From Acetobacter ghanensis (lineage in GTDB: Bacteria > Pseudomonadota > Alphaproteobacteria > Acetobacterales > Acetobacteraceae): a stretch of 64,000 nt of DNA. The translations under genes and the position numbers were made by a program. Under the pieces are notes generated by a model that did not search any database, was not told where the DNA came from, and worked only from the letters and a program-made list of their open reading frames with translations. The stretch spans positions 62,001 through 126,000 of the forward strand of contig NZ_LN609303.1 in the NCBI RefSeq assembly GCF_001499675.1, given 5' to 3'. This document shows, in pieces, positions 16,877 to 25,451 of this stretch (the stretch's first letter is position 1; each line of letters starts with the position of its first letter).

Positions 16877-17308
16877 TCAGACTTGTCGCGCTCTGGCGCG
16901 AGGCCGTGCTTCCAGCCAGTTTTCAACCTTCAGCCCCCTGATGCGACAGAACTCACGGGTGTTATCCGTGACCAAAGTGAGGTTGAGGGTATAGGCGTGG
17001 GCAGCAATCAGTAGATCGTTCAGGCCGATTGGTTGCCCTGCCGCTTCCAGCTCGGCCCGGATGCCTCCATATTCGCCATCAGCAGGTACATCCAGCGCCA
17101 GGACCGGGATAATGCTCAGAACGCTCTCGACCCGTTCCAGCAGTCTCGCAGACCCTTTCTTTGCGCAGCCATAACGTAGTTCAGCTGCGACAATTACGCT
17201 GGTGAAGAGCGTCTTCGGGTTTTCTTTTGCAATGCGACACGAGGCAAGTCCGGCAGGATTACGAATCAGATCACTGATGATGTTCGTATCCAGAAGGTAT
17301 CCGCTCAA
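16877..17308 (-). CDS. vapC: VapC-type PIN-domain RNase toxin
   Basis: A 143-residue PIN-domain toxin. Acidic metal ligands are in LLDTNIISDLI (Asp), VIVAAELRYG (Glu), PIGLNDLLIAAHA (Asp) and LVTDNTREF (Asp). VapC proteins cleave tRNA or rRNA. The start codon is TTG 17308, overlapping the vapB stop (TTGA), so translation is coupled. Its last about 70 bases recur as a remnant at 18851-18924. Confidence 0.92.
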   Translation of the reverse strand: MSGYLLDTNIISDLIRNPAGLASCRIAKENPKTLFTSVIVAAELRYGCAKKGSARLLERVESVLSIIPVLALDVPADGEYGGIRAELEAAGQPIGLNDLLIAAHAYTLNLTLVTDNTREFCRIRGLKVENWLEARPRARARQV

Positions 17309-17580
17309 AGGATATCCTCCGGACTGGCAGTCTGATCTTCGATAGCAGGGAACTGGTCATCTGGTCCCAGTGGTTCTTCGGATTTCCATAGAGCCAGAAG
17401 CCCGGCCATCGTTGTCGGTCGTTCGGTCGGCTCGATAATAAGCCGGTTGCCTTCACGCCGGATCAGTGCCCGGTCTCCTGGCAGCTCAAACTCAACAGGA
17501 ATTCGTACCGCCTGACTGCGGTTGTTACGGAATAACCGGACTTCCCTTGGGCGGGATGTAGAAGGGGATGGCATTGTCAT
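17305..17580 (-). CDS. vapB: VapB-type antitoxin
   Basis: A 91-residue antitoxin with an AbrB-like N-terminus (REVRLFRNNRSQAVRIP, LPGDRALIRREGNRLIIEP) and an acidic C-terminal tail. ATG 17580 follows AAGGAGA with good spacing. It should bind the downstream VapC and repress the shared promoter. Confidence 0.9.
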   Translation of the reverse strand: MTMPSPSTSRPREVRLFRNNRSQAVRIPVEFELPGDRALIRREGNRLIIEPTERPTTMAGLLALWKSEEPLGPDDQFPAIEDQTASPEDIL

Positions 17581-17592
17581 GGAGGCGTCTCC

Positions 17593-17615
17593 TTGTATAT
17601 GCCATATTGTATATG
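17593..17615 (-). promoter_or_regulatory. vapBC promoter region with direct repeats
   Basis: TTGTATATG occurs at 17593-17601 and 17607-17615, 14 bases apart, just upstream of the vapB ribosome site. The segment reads as overlapping TATA-like -10 elements on the minus strand and may also be the VapBC binding site. Confidence 0.4.
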
Positions 17616-17642
17616 TACCGGACCAAAGTTTCCAGAACAAAT

Positions 17643-17702
17643 TGGAACGGCCCTATCTCCGGCCTGAACGCCGGGGCCTGCGGACCTGAAAGCCGAGTCA
17701 GG
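17643..17702. mobile_element. remnant of an IS200/IS605 left end
   Basis: About 60 bases here closely match the IS200/IS605 end at 22245-22305, including GGCCCTATCTCCGGCCTGAA and the small hairpin pattern CCGGCCTGAACGCCGG. No transposase gene accompanies it, so it is a solo end or deletion scar between the vapBC and HigBA-like modules. Confidence 0.65.
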
Positions 17703-18039
17703 CAGAATATGTATCCGGCTCCGTAGCAATCGCAGAGAAGCTTCTGATTGGAACGGCATGTGCTGGAAATTTCGCGACAATCTGCAGTTCTCCGCCCATC
17801 GCTTCAATGTAGCTGCGGAGCGTGCTGATATACATGTCGGTACGCTTTTCCATTTTTGCAACAGATGCCTGATTTATCCCAAGGAGTGCTGCGATCTGCT
17901 TCTGCGACATCACTTGAGCACGCCGCAGTTCTGCCAGATCCATGGCGTCCGACATGGCGCGTGCCTTCAGGACGGCTCTTTCGCGGGCCTCTGGGGACAG
18001 CTTTTCCGCCAGAGACGCCAGTGACTTACGGTTTGCCAT
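17698..18039 (-). CDS. HigA-like Xre-family antitoxin
   Basis: A 113-residue protein from ATG 18039 (MANRKSLASLAEKL). The helix-turn-helix is at about 54-80: RRAQVMSQKQIAALLGINQA, then SVAKMEKRTDMYISTLRSYI. It overlaps the 3' end of the upstream toxin-like gene by 14 bases. This toxin-first order is typical of HigBA-type pairs. It should neutralise the RelE/HigB-like protein and autoregulate. Confidence 0.85.
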   Translation of the reverse strand: MANRKSLASLAEKLSPEARERAVLKARAMSDAMDLAELRRAQVMSQKQIAALLGINQASVAKMEKRTDMYISTLRSYIEAMGGELQIVAKFPAHAVPIRSFSAIATEPDTYSA

Positions 18040-18394
18040 GTCGCTTCTCCTGTTCCAGTTCCTGTAGGTGCATGTCGTACAAGTCGTCCGCCACCGGCAC
18101 CAGATTGACGTAAAAGCGGTCGTGACCAGTCTTGTCGCCGCCGATAAGCAATATCGCAGCGCGACGTGGATCAAAGGCATAAAAGATACGAAGTGGCTTT
18201 CCTCCGCTCTGAACCCTTAATTCACGCATGTGACTGTGTCGCGAGCCCTTTATGCCAGACGACATAGGGTGTCTAAGGTTGGGACCGCGTTGCTCCAGAA
18301 GAAGGCCGGACGCATAAACGTCCTCCTGCTCGCTGCTGGACAGTGAGTCAAACCAGAGTTCGAACTCGTTTGTGTGTTCGACCAGCCACGCCAT
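18026..18394 (-). CDS. HigB-like RelE-superfamily toxin
   Basis: A 122-residue protein from ATG 18394 (MAWLVEHTNEFELWFDSL), preceded by GTGAGG. It has the phage-Gp49/HigB pattern: ALGRP-type loop replaced by LLLEQRGPNLRHPMSS, then HMRELRVQSGGKPLRIFYAF and GGDKTGHDRFY. Such proteins are ribosome-dependent mRNA endonucleases. The gene precedes its antitoxin. Confidence 0.87.
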   Translation of the reverse strand: MAWLVEHTNEFELWFDSLSSSEQEDVYASGLLLEQRGPNLRHPMSSGIKGSRHSHMRELRVQSGGKPLRIFYAFDPRRAAILLIGGDKTGHDRFYVNLVPVADDLYDMHLQELEQEKRHGKP

Positions 18395-18451
18395 AAACCT
18401 CACCATATATGCCCTCTAGGGCATGTTCAAGTGTTATTGCAGATGCGTTGC

Positions 18452-18847
18452 TCACTGCTGATAAGAGAACACCACCATGCCATCTGAGGGGCGGATGCCT
18501 GCGACAGTGCAGCGTGTGCCTGCGGTGACGGTTGTCGAATGCCATGGCAGAACGTCCGCCGTCGGGATCCAGGCGTAACGGCCCTGCCCTCGGATGATCC
18601 GCGTCCACTCGCCCGATGTTGTCGTCGTTACGGCCAGCTGGGGCAACGCGACACCGATTTTTTTCGCGTGTTTGCTCGGCCCGGCATAGAGGGTTTCGAA
18701 CTCAGTCCGGGGCGACATGCAGGTGGCGGGATCCTTCAGGGGTAAGGGCGGCGCTTCGGGAGCTGCTGCCACAGGCGCCCCCCAGTCGCGTGAACCGATT
18801 TCGGCCTGCCGTTGGGCTGAAAGCCGATCCAGTTCGGCAGGCGACAT
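18452..18847 (-). pseudogene. SH3-like protein, paralogue 2, lacking its signal peptide
   Basis: The 131-residue frame is nearly identical to residues 26 onward of the paralogue at 19799-20272 (MSPAELDRLSAQRQAEIG, YAGPSKHAKKIGVALPQLA). The N-terminal signal peptide is gone: upstream of the Met codon the sequence switches to a fragment of vapC (18851-18924). The C-terminus also differs (FSYQQ instead of FSYPGA). A secreted protein without its signal is probably non-functional, so I treat it as a pseudogene created by recombination. Confidence 0.7.
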
Positions 18848-18850
18848 CGT

Positions 18851-18924
18851 CGTCGCGCTGGAGCGTCAGACTTGTCGCGCTCTGGCACGAGGTCGTGCCT
18901 CCAGCCAGTTTTCAACCTTCAGGC
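18851..18924 (-). pseudogene. 3' remnant of a vapC gene
   Basis: About 72 bases match the 3' end of vapC at 16863-16933 with a few substitutions, including the segment that encodes VENWLEARP. The upstream rest of the gene is missing. It forms the junction with paralogue 2 of the SH3-like gene. Confidence 0.7.
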
Positions 18925-18948
18925 GCAGTCTGTACCAGAACTTTTGGC

Positions 18949-19539
18949 CTATAGCGGCGGGATAAAGAAACCCTTGATACAATCCAGATTGCAAACTGCT
19001 ATCTGTGTGTGTGTTTTGGATCGAAACCCGCTACCCGGGTATAGTGGCGCGCCTTCCTGAAAAAGACCTCTAACCGTGTCGTAAGCGGCGGGTAGCGGAG
19101 AGCCTGTGTCTAACGAGGCGTGCAGATAGCGGATAACGGCGCAATCCAGATTGCGGAACAATTTGTCGTTGTTGGAATCGAAACTGGCGTCACGATTTTC
19201 AGGAAGGGGAGTGCCTTGGACATCAAGAGTCGCCTTCAAACCGTCATAGGCTACTTGAAGGAGAGCGAGATCCTCGCGGTTCGTTAAATCAAGACAGTTG
19301 CCAAGATCGAGCACGACACCAACAACGAAAGGCTTGAAGGTCGGGTCACGCTTTTTCTTCTGTTCCGCCCATTCATAAGCCCGTTGTGGGTCTGACTCCC
19401 AGAGATAAAACCCCGGCCCCAGCCAGTCATAAGCTGTTTCCGACTTGATCGGCTGTTGCTGCCGCAAGATGAGACTACGGCCCACCTTTTCGGAACATCC
19501 ATGATACCCGAGAACAAAAGACGTATGCAGAGCAGTCAA
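18949..19539 (-). CDS. ADP-ribosyltransferase-like protein, candidate toxin
   Basis: A 196-residue cytoplasmic protein. The N-terminal YHGCSEKVGRSLIL, the following YDWLGPGFYLWESDPQRAY and the C-terminal SKTHTQIAVCNLDCIKGFF are arranged like the His, Tyr and Gln/Glu blocks of DUF3990-like ADP-ribosyltransferase folds. I know this pattern only by resemblance. The only usable start is TTG 19539, four bases after the stop of a 59-residue gene, so translation is coupled. The layout is that of a toxin with a small upstream antitoxin. Confidence 0.6.
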   Translation of the reverse strand: MTALHTSFVLGYHGCSEKVGRSLILRQQQPIKSETAYDWLGPGFYLWESDPQRAYEWAEQKKKRDPTFKPFVVGVVLDLGNCLDLTNREDLALLQVAYDGLKATLDVQGTPLPENRDASFDSNNDKLFRNLDCAVIRYLHASLDTGSPLPAAYDTVRGLFQEGAPLYPGSGFRSKTHTQIAVCNLDCIKGFFIPPL

Positions 19540-19543
19540 TGCG

Positions 19544-19723
19544 TCACGCCCGCATCATACCATCGGATCGGGGATCCCGTGTATATTCCTTGGTAATATT
19601 GCCCTTGCGATCGACAATACCCATACGCTGCAGAGCCGCACGGGCGGTGGCTTTGCTTTTGATATTGGCATTGGTCTGTTTCTTGATTGCCTCAAGAACT
19701 GCCTGTCGGGTGTCAGTCTTCAT
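19544..19723 (-). CDS. 59-residue protein, candidate antitoxin of the ART-like gene
   Basis: The frame begins MKTDTRQAVLEAIKKQTNAN and ends RDPRSDGMMRA. It is basic, with a helical N-terminus and a segment ARAALQRMGIVDRKGNITKEY that recalls small proteins ending in a start-to-tail GI-x-T-x-x-G-x-L-T-x-x-Y pattern. The stop lies four bases before the TTG start of the ART-like gene. Coupling and size suggest an antitoxin. No DNA-binding motif is certain. Confidence 0.55.
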   Translation of the reverse strand: MKTDTRQAVLEAIKKQTNANIKSKATARAALQRMGIVDRKGNITKEYTRDPRSDGMMRA

Positions 19724-19798
19724 GAAACAACAATAAGCGTAGCAGCCCTAAGAGTCATCATCAATCTGCTCTGCTGGCTTATGTTCTCCTGGCGCAGA

Positions 19799-20272
19799 TC
19801 ACGCTCCCGGATAAGAAAACACGACAACACCGTCTGACGGGCGGATGCCTGCGACAGTGCAGCGTGTGCCTGCGGTGGCGGTTGTCGAATGCCATGGCAG
19901 AACGTCCGCTGTCGGGATCCAGGCGTAACGGCCCTGCCCTCGGATGATCCGCGTCCACTCGCCCGATGTGGTCGTCGTTACGGCCAGCTGGGGCAACGCG
20001 ACACCGATTTTTTTCGCATGTTTGCTCGGCCCGGCATAGAGGGTTTCGAACTCAGTCCGGGGCGACATGCAGGTGGCGGGATCCTTCAGGGGTACGGGCG
20101 GCGCTTCGGGAGCTGCTGCCACAGGCGCGCCCCAGTCGCGTGAACCGATTTCGGCCTGCCGTTGGGCTGAAAGCCGATCCAGTTCGGCAGGCGACATCGT
20201 CTGGGCCTGTGCGGCCGACACGAGCAGGCCGGTGGAAAGCAGGACAACGGCCAGTTTGGGCATAATCGACAC
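19799..20272 (-). CDS. secreted SH3-like protein, paralogue 3
   Basis: A 157-residue protein with an intact signal peptide (LAVVLLSTGLLVSAAQAQ), the helix MSPAELDRLSAQRQAEIG and the SH3-like module (GEWTRIIRGQGRYAWIPTAD). It keeps both C-terminal-half Cys residues. It is very close to paralogue 2 and more distant from paralogue 1. The start is ATG 20272; the next in-frame Met is inside the signal. A role at the peptidoglycan is inferred. Confidence 0.72.
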   Translation of the reverse strand: MSIMPKLAVVLLSTGLLVSAAQAQTMSPAELDRLSAQRQAEIGSRDWGAPVAAAPEAPPVPLKDPATCMSPRTEFETLYAGPSKHAKKIGVALPQLAVTTTTSGEWTRIIRGQGRYAWIPTADVLPWHSTTATAGTRCTVAGIRPSDGVVVFSYPGA

Positions 20273-20352
20273 GGGAAAATCCCTCTAAGTGGTTGAACAC
20301 GTCGATTAGCATACCGCTTGTCGGGCAAGAAGATTCCAGTGCGCAGATAAGC

Positions 20353-20532
20353 CTACTCGTCTGGAGCACGATCCTGCAAAGTCTGGGCTGCACGGCGGTT
20401 CAGATGCTCTGCCAACAGAGCGGCTAGCGTAGTTTGCAGGCGCGGCTGTCGAGCTGCGGGCGTTTGGTCCGGTCGTTCAGCAGTTTTGGACACACCAGGA
20501 TCCACGGTTTCAGCGCACATAAAAAACTCCAT
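20353..20532 (-). CDS. short ORF beside the IS200/IS605 right end
   Basis: A 59-residue frame starting MEFFMCAETVDPGVSKTAER and containing LQTTLAALLAEHLNRRAAQ. The frame stays open upstream into the transposon end, so it may be the 3' part of a gene cut by the insertion. No family recognised. Confidence 0.35.
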   Translation of the reverse strand: MEFFMCAETVDPGVSKTAERPDQTPAARQPRLQTTLAALLAEHLNRRAAQTLQDRAPDE

Positions 20533-20700
20533 ACTGCTGACCTGCTCACCGGCCTGAAGGCCGATGGTTCCAGTGTAGGCGTGCATTAAGCTGCCCTCCT
20601 GATGCTTCCTGCTTCAACGGGCCGCCTGATGCGGTGTCCCTCCACAGGCTTCAACGGGCAGTCCGCCCGCCGTAGGATGTTCTTTGCGGCGTTGATGTCC
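20500..20700 (-). ncRNA. expected omega RNA of TnpB (position inferred)
   Basis: TnpB nucleases use a guide RNA transcribed from the 3' end of tnpB through the transposon end, with the guide read from flanking DNA. By this family rule the RNA should cover roughly this span, and the guide should lie just outside the end near 20530. No fold was computed. Confidence 0.3.
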
Positions 20701-21806
20701 GCGTTTTCAGTGTGTCCGCAGGTAGTGCAGACGAAACGTGCCTGACTGGCTCTACTGGCCGGGTCCACACGCCCGCAGCCCGAACAGGTCTGGCTAGTGT
20801 AGGCGGCTGGCACCTCAATGAGCCTGCCGCCACGTTCTTCCAGCTTGTATTCCAGCAGGGTGCGGAACATTCGCCAGCCCTGATCGAGGATGCTGCGGTT
20901 GAGCCCGGCCTTCTGCCGGACATTGCGGCCCGGCTGTTCTGCCGTGCCTTTGGCGGATACGGACATGTTCCGCACCTGCAATGCCTCCACAACGACCGTG
21001 CCGTGGTTCTTGGCGATGGTCGTACTGAGTTTGTGGAGGAAATCCTTGCGAGCATTGGCTACGCGGTCGTGCAGGGTCTGCACCCGCCGCACGGCTTTGC
21101 GCCTGTTGGCGCTGCCCTTCTTTTTGCGGGAGACGGCCCGTTGTGCCTTGCGAAGCGCACGCAGGGTCTTTTTGCCGAAGTTCCCCGGCGCGACGGTCTC
21201 GCCATCACTCATGGCGGCGAACACGGCCACGCCCATGTCGATCCCGACTGCTGGCAAGCCAGACGGGACGGGCCCTTCTACTTCGCGCTCCCACTGGACA
21301 GACGCGAACCACTGCCCGGCCCGCCGGGACAGGGTGATGTTGCGGATCATACCGGGCAGAGCATACCAGCCCCGGAAAGCAACCCATCCGAGTTTGGGGA
21401 GCTTGATGCGCCCGGTCTTCTTTCCGGTCCGCTCTACACGCAGCGAGGCCGGATCGGGAAAACGGAAACTGTCGTGCTGGCCCTTTCGACGGGGCGATGG
21501 ATAGCCAGACCGCCCGGAGAAGAAGCTCTGATAGGCGCGGTCGAGATCACGCAGGGCCTGTTGTAGCGGGTGGATCGGCGCTTCGCGCAACCAGTCCACA
21601 TCGCGGCGCAGATCGGTGAGTTCACGACATTGACCGGCAAACGAAATTGATTTGCCGGTTCTATCCTTATGGCGCTGCCACCAATCCCGCCTCTGTTCCA
21701 GCGCGAGATTGTAGACCGCGCGACATGCTCCGGCGATCCGGGCCAGCGCAAGCCTCTGCTCCGCATCCGGGTAGAGCCGGTAGATGTTGGCCTTGCGCTG
21801 GATCAT
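20586..21806 (-). CDS. tnpB: TnpB RNA-guided nuclease (IS200/IS605 OrfB)
   Basis: A 406-residue TnpB. N-terminal helical domain MIQRKANIYRLYPDAEQ; RuvC motifs GIDMGVAVFAAMSDG (Asp), VVVEALQVRNMSV (Glu) and NADINAAKNIL (Asp); a four-Cys zinc finger CSGCG...CTTCG at about 349-368. All three acidic residues are present, so the nuclease could be active. TnpB homes on its own excision site by guide RNA and helps retain the element. Confidence 0.92.
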   Translation of the reverse strand: MIQRKANIYRLYPDAEQRLALARIAGACRAVYNLALEQRRDWWQRHKDRTGKSISFAGQCRELTDLRRDVDWLREAPIHPLQQALRDLDRAYQSFFSGRSGYPSPRRKGQHDSFRFPDPASLRVERTGKKTGRIKLPKLGWVAFRGWYALPGMIRNITLSRRAGQWFASVQWEREVEGPVPSGLPAVGIDMGVAVFAAMSDGETVAPGNFGKKTLRALRKAQRAVSRKKKGSANRRKAVRRVQTLHDRVANARKDFLHKLSTTIAKNHGTVVVEALQVRNMSVSAKGTAEQPGRNVRQKAGLNRSILDQGWRMFRTLLEYKLEERGGRLIEVPAAYTSQTCSGCGRVDPASRASQARFVCTTCGHTENADINAAKNILRRADCPLKPVEGHRIRRPVEAGSIRRAA

Positions 21807-21828
21807 CTCTAAAAGATAACATCAGTCT

Positions 21829-22242
21829 ATGGCTGATGACAACGATTATAGGCGTGGAAGACACTGTGTTTTTGCGCTTCATGCCCATTTGGTCTTCGTA
21901 ACAAAATATCGCCGCCGTGTCTTCACCGCCGCGATCCTGAAGGATATGCAAATTGTCTTCGAAAAAGTTTGCACAGACTTCGAAACCCATCTGGTAGAAT
22001 TCGACGGGGAGGATGATCACGTGCATCTTCTTGTGCACTATCCGCCTAAGGTGGCTTTGTCGGTTCTCGTGAACAGCCTCAAAGGGGTCTCTAGCCGCAG
22101 GTTGCGGCAGATGCATCCAACGCTGACGAGCCGCTATTGGCGCGGAGTTCTCTGGTCGCCCAGTTATTTTGCAGCGTCCTGTGGTGGCGCGCCGCTTTCT
22201 ATCATCCGGCAGTATATCGAACAGCAAAGAACACCTGACTGA
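21829..22242 (+). CDS. tnpA: TnpA Y1 transposase (HUH), IS200/IS605
   Basis: A 137-residue single-strand DNA transposase. It has LHAHLVFVTKYRRRVF, the HUH motif in DDHVHLLVHYPP, and the catalytic Tyr in SIIRQYIEQQ. The full length and both motifs are intact, so the element may be mobile. It diverges from tnpB across 22 bases. Confidence 0.92.
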   Translation: MADDNDYRRGRHCVFALHAHLVFVTKYRRRVFTAAILKDMQIVFEKVCTDFETHLVEFDGEDDHVHLLVHYPPKVALSVLVNSLKGVSSRRLRQMHPTLTSRYWRGVLWSPSYFAASCGGAPLSIIRQYIEQQRTPD

Positions 22243-22300
22243 AACGCCGGAACGGCCCTATCTCCGGCCTGAACGCCGGAGCTTGCGGGCCTGAAAAACG

Positions 22301-25181
22301 GGTCATGGGTGATGATGATCGCATCCCAGTTCCCCGTGGCCGCGCGGGCCAGAAACCGCTGGCGTTTGGCCTTCGCGAAATTCGTCTCATCGGCGACAAG
22401 GATTTTGGCAGTCGGATAGAGCATGAGAAACTCACGGGCCATCTGGGCCAGACAATGCCCGGGCACAACGATCATTGCCTTGCTGATCAGCCCCAGTCGC
22501 TTCTGCTCCATGACGGCGGCACACATGGAGAAAGTTTTGCCCGACCCCACGGCATGAGCGATGTAGGTGCTACCCGCGGCAATGATCCGCCAGATCACCC
22601 GCTTCTGATGTTCGCGCAGGGTGATGACAGTGCTTGCACCGGGCAGACGCAGATGATCGCCGTTGAAGGTGCGTGGCACCAGATTGTTGTAGGTATCGTT
22701 ATACAGCCGCACCAGCCGGTCAGCCCGCTCGGCATCCTGCCAGACCCAGTTCTGGAACGCCTGACGGATAGCGGCCAGCTTTTCCTTCGCTGCTTCGGTT
22801 TCCTGCGTGTTCAGCACCCGGCTGTCGTTGCCGTTTGAATCCCTGATCGTGTCCCAGATTTTTGGAGAGGCCTGTGTGAGCGCGTCTTCGAGCAGTTCAC
22901 CAGCGTGGCGGCGTACCGTTCCCCAGACTGACGTCGCTTCGGCCCGCCCCAGAAAAGCACGTTTCTCGACACTCCAGCAGGCCACCTCGGCGGTATGGTG
23001 GATGACAGCCTCAACCCCCAACACCTCGCGGGTGAAGGCCATGATGTCGCTCACTGGCAACCAGGGCGCACCCAGGCGGGCCGTAATGTCGGATGGCCTC
23101 AGATCCTCGGGCTGGGCCCGTTCCAGCGCTGCCGCCGTGCGGGCAAAACGCGGATCGTTCTGTGCTGCGTCACGGGCTGCCGCAAGTTTGGTGCGCACGG
23201 CCCCTGAGAGCAGCTCGTCCGCCGCCACCCACACATCGCACCCCGGGCACGAGGCCTCGGGATCGAGATAGACGGCCTCACCCAGCTCGTTCAGGGCTGC
23301 CTCTACGGTGCAACCCGTCAGCTCGGCGATCAGGGGCAGATCGACACGCGCCACGTCATGCAGGCAGACCGCCAGCGCGTCATGAGCGGAGTGGATTTCG
23401 GGCTCGACCGGCGCATGGATGACACGCTCGGTAAACAGCGGCCCAGGCCGGGCTGTCTGGGTGGCCTCGTCATACTCTTCAATGGAAGAGACCAGCCAGA
23501 CATCGGGATCATCATAGAACGGCTGGAGGTTGGGCCGGCGGCGGCTTTCGGTTTCTTCGCCCGTGGTCGGGTTCACCCTGACGGTCGTGTTGGTCAGATT
23601 GATCGGCCCGAACTGACGCGTAAAGCTCTGCCAGGTCTGCCGGAGGCGATGCTGGTGCCGCCCGAACGGCTGGTTGTCCATCTGGGCGCGCAACACGGCT
23701 TTGGCTGCATCCCGCACCGGGATCAGGGCTTCAATGATGCGTGCGTGTTTCTGGAAGAGGCCTTCTTTCTGGTCCCCCTTGCGGATGGGCACCTCCTGAC
23801 CTGTGCCACCTATGATCTGATGCAGGATGCGGTTGTGCAGATAGTAGCTGCCTTCCTTCAGGTCAGCGCCTGACGCCGCGGTGCCAACGCGCAGGCCATC
23901 CAGTTCTGGCCGCGTAATGCGCTGCTCTACGGGCAGCAGAAACCGGGTCTCGGGGGCGATGTAGGCCAGCGCTTCCGGTAGAGCAGTCTGAAGGTCCATG
24001 CCCGCCACCGGCAGGCAGCAGTAATCCAGACCGAACTGGCTGCTTGCCCAACCATGCCGCCCCAGAACCTGAGCGGAATTGTCTAGGAAATAGCGGTTGA
24101 TCCGCAGCGGGCCGCACCCTTCATCACTGTCGGGTACGGGAGCTGTTTCCAGCCAGGTCTGATCGCCGGGCATCTCACCGATCATGCGTTTGCGGAACAC
24201 AAGCAGATCGAGCACGACCTCGGTGCCGGCATCCGCACGCATTGCTCCTGCGGGCAGACGCACCGCCCCCAGCAGGTCAGCCTCTTCGGCGATATGCTGA
24301 CGTGCCTTCGGGTCGGTTTTATCCAGCGTATGACGTGACGTGACGAACGCTGCGAAGCCGCCCGGACGCAGGGCACCAACTGAGCGGGCGATAAACCAGT
24401 CATGAAGACTGAACCCTCGCAGCTCACGATGATCCACCGCGTTGACCAGACGGTTGGAGAAGGGCGGATTGCCAATCGCCAGATCATAGGTGGTTGCCAG
24501 CGTTGCCTTCGTGAAGTCTTCGTTCCTGATCCACTGTTTGGGGAACAGCTTGCGGGCAATCCGTGCGGCAATTCCATCGACTTCAATGCCGGTAAAGGCG
24601 ATCAGGCCTTCGAGACGCTCGGGCCTGAGGGCGATGAACTGGCCAACACCACAGCCGGGTTCCAGAACGGACCCGCCTTGGAAGCCACGCTTCATGAGCA
24701 TGTCCCAGACGGCGGTGACGATATATTCCGGCGTGTAATGGGCATACTGGGTGGAGCGGGCGAGGGCGGCATGGTCCGTCTCACTGCAGGCCGCCTCCAG
24801 AGCATGGCCGATGCTGTCCCATCCTGCGCGGTAAGGCTCACCGGCACGGGGAAAGAGAGCGTTGGCCAATTCACCCGCCCCAAAGCCAATAAACCGGCTC
24901 AGCACAGCCTGCTCGTCGGGGGTTGCATTACGGTCTTCGGCTTCGAGCGTTCCCAGGAGCTTAATGGCCGCAATATTGTCCCGCGCGCGGTCTTTCCAGC
25001 TGTTGGCAAGGCCACGGGTTTCCTTGAGCCGGAAATCGGTCTGGGGGATGACCAGCGGGGTTTCTGCGATGGGGGAGGGGAGGGGGCTGTCTTCGCCTTC
25101 AAGCTCACCCCAGAACAGGTCTGCGGCACCGCTGAGGGAAGAGGAAGAGAACAGGCTGAGCTGATCATCGAACAGGGACAT
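22301..25181 (-). pseudogene. N6-methylase/SNF2-like helicase protein, truncated by IS200/IS605
   Basis: About 960 residues of a protein that is normally far longer. Residues 160-270 form a methyltransferase: VLEPGCGVGQFIALRP (motif I) and AIGNPPFSNRLV (motif IV). Near 860-900 a helicase begins with AHAVGSGKTFSMCAAVMEQK (Walker A). The frame then runs into the transposon end after ITHDPF, so later helicase motifs are missing. Such methylase-helicases are common on large alphaproteobacterial plasmids and act in DNA modification, defence or anti-defence. The start ATG 25181 follows GGAGCC. Confidence 0.85.
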
Positions 25182-25200
25182 GAAAGGCTCCGGACAAACG

Positions 25201-25238
25201 CCGAACGCCGCCTGCGTCCGGGACGAGGCGGCGTTCGG
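25201..25238. promoter_or_regulatory. long GC-rich hairpin in the methylase-helicase leader
   Basis: CCGAACGCCGCCT at 25201-25213 pairs perfectly with 25226-25238, and the inner bases CGTCC/GGACG extend the stem. It is 20 bases upstream of the start codon at 25181. It could be an attenuator, a translational control hairpin or a binding site. Confidence 0.55.
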
Positions 25239-25451
25239 GGAGGATGGACAACGGCAGGGAAGGGGACTGAGCGCTGTGTTGCGTCAGATTTTCTTCTGCA
25301 TGCTGCCTCCGGAACCGGGCCTGGGTGGCGCGGGCAAAGGCGGCGCCTGCGCCGGGATCGGGCTGGCGTCAGACAGACCGACCCACCCTTTGCGCGGGAC
25401 GCTCAGGGCTGGTCGGGGTTTTATTTTTTGGGGATATTTTATTGTTAAGCC

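Larger units (their letters stand above)
20540..22301. mobile_element. IS200/IS605-family element with divergent tnpA and tnpB
   Basis: The element carries a Y1 transposase (tnpA, plus strand) and a TnpB gene (minus strand). The tnpA-proximal end shows subterminal hairpins (CCGGCCTGAACGCCGG at about 22263-22278) and abuts the truncated methylase-helicase gene at about 22301. The tnpB-proximal end, near 20550, shows GGCCTGAAGGCC. Exact cleavage sites were not fixed; IS200/IS605 elements make no target duplication. Confidence 0.75.

Noticed and set aside
20712..21566. A 284-codon open frame on the plus strand
   Set aside because: It is antisense to tnpB, whose RuvC and zinc-finger motifs are clear.
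24402..25448. A 348-codon open frame on the plus strand
   Set aside because: It is antisense to the methylase domain of the truncated helicase gene, which carries NPPF and SAM-binding motifs.
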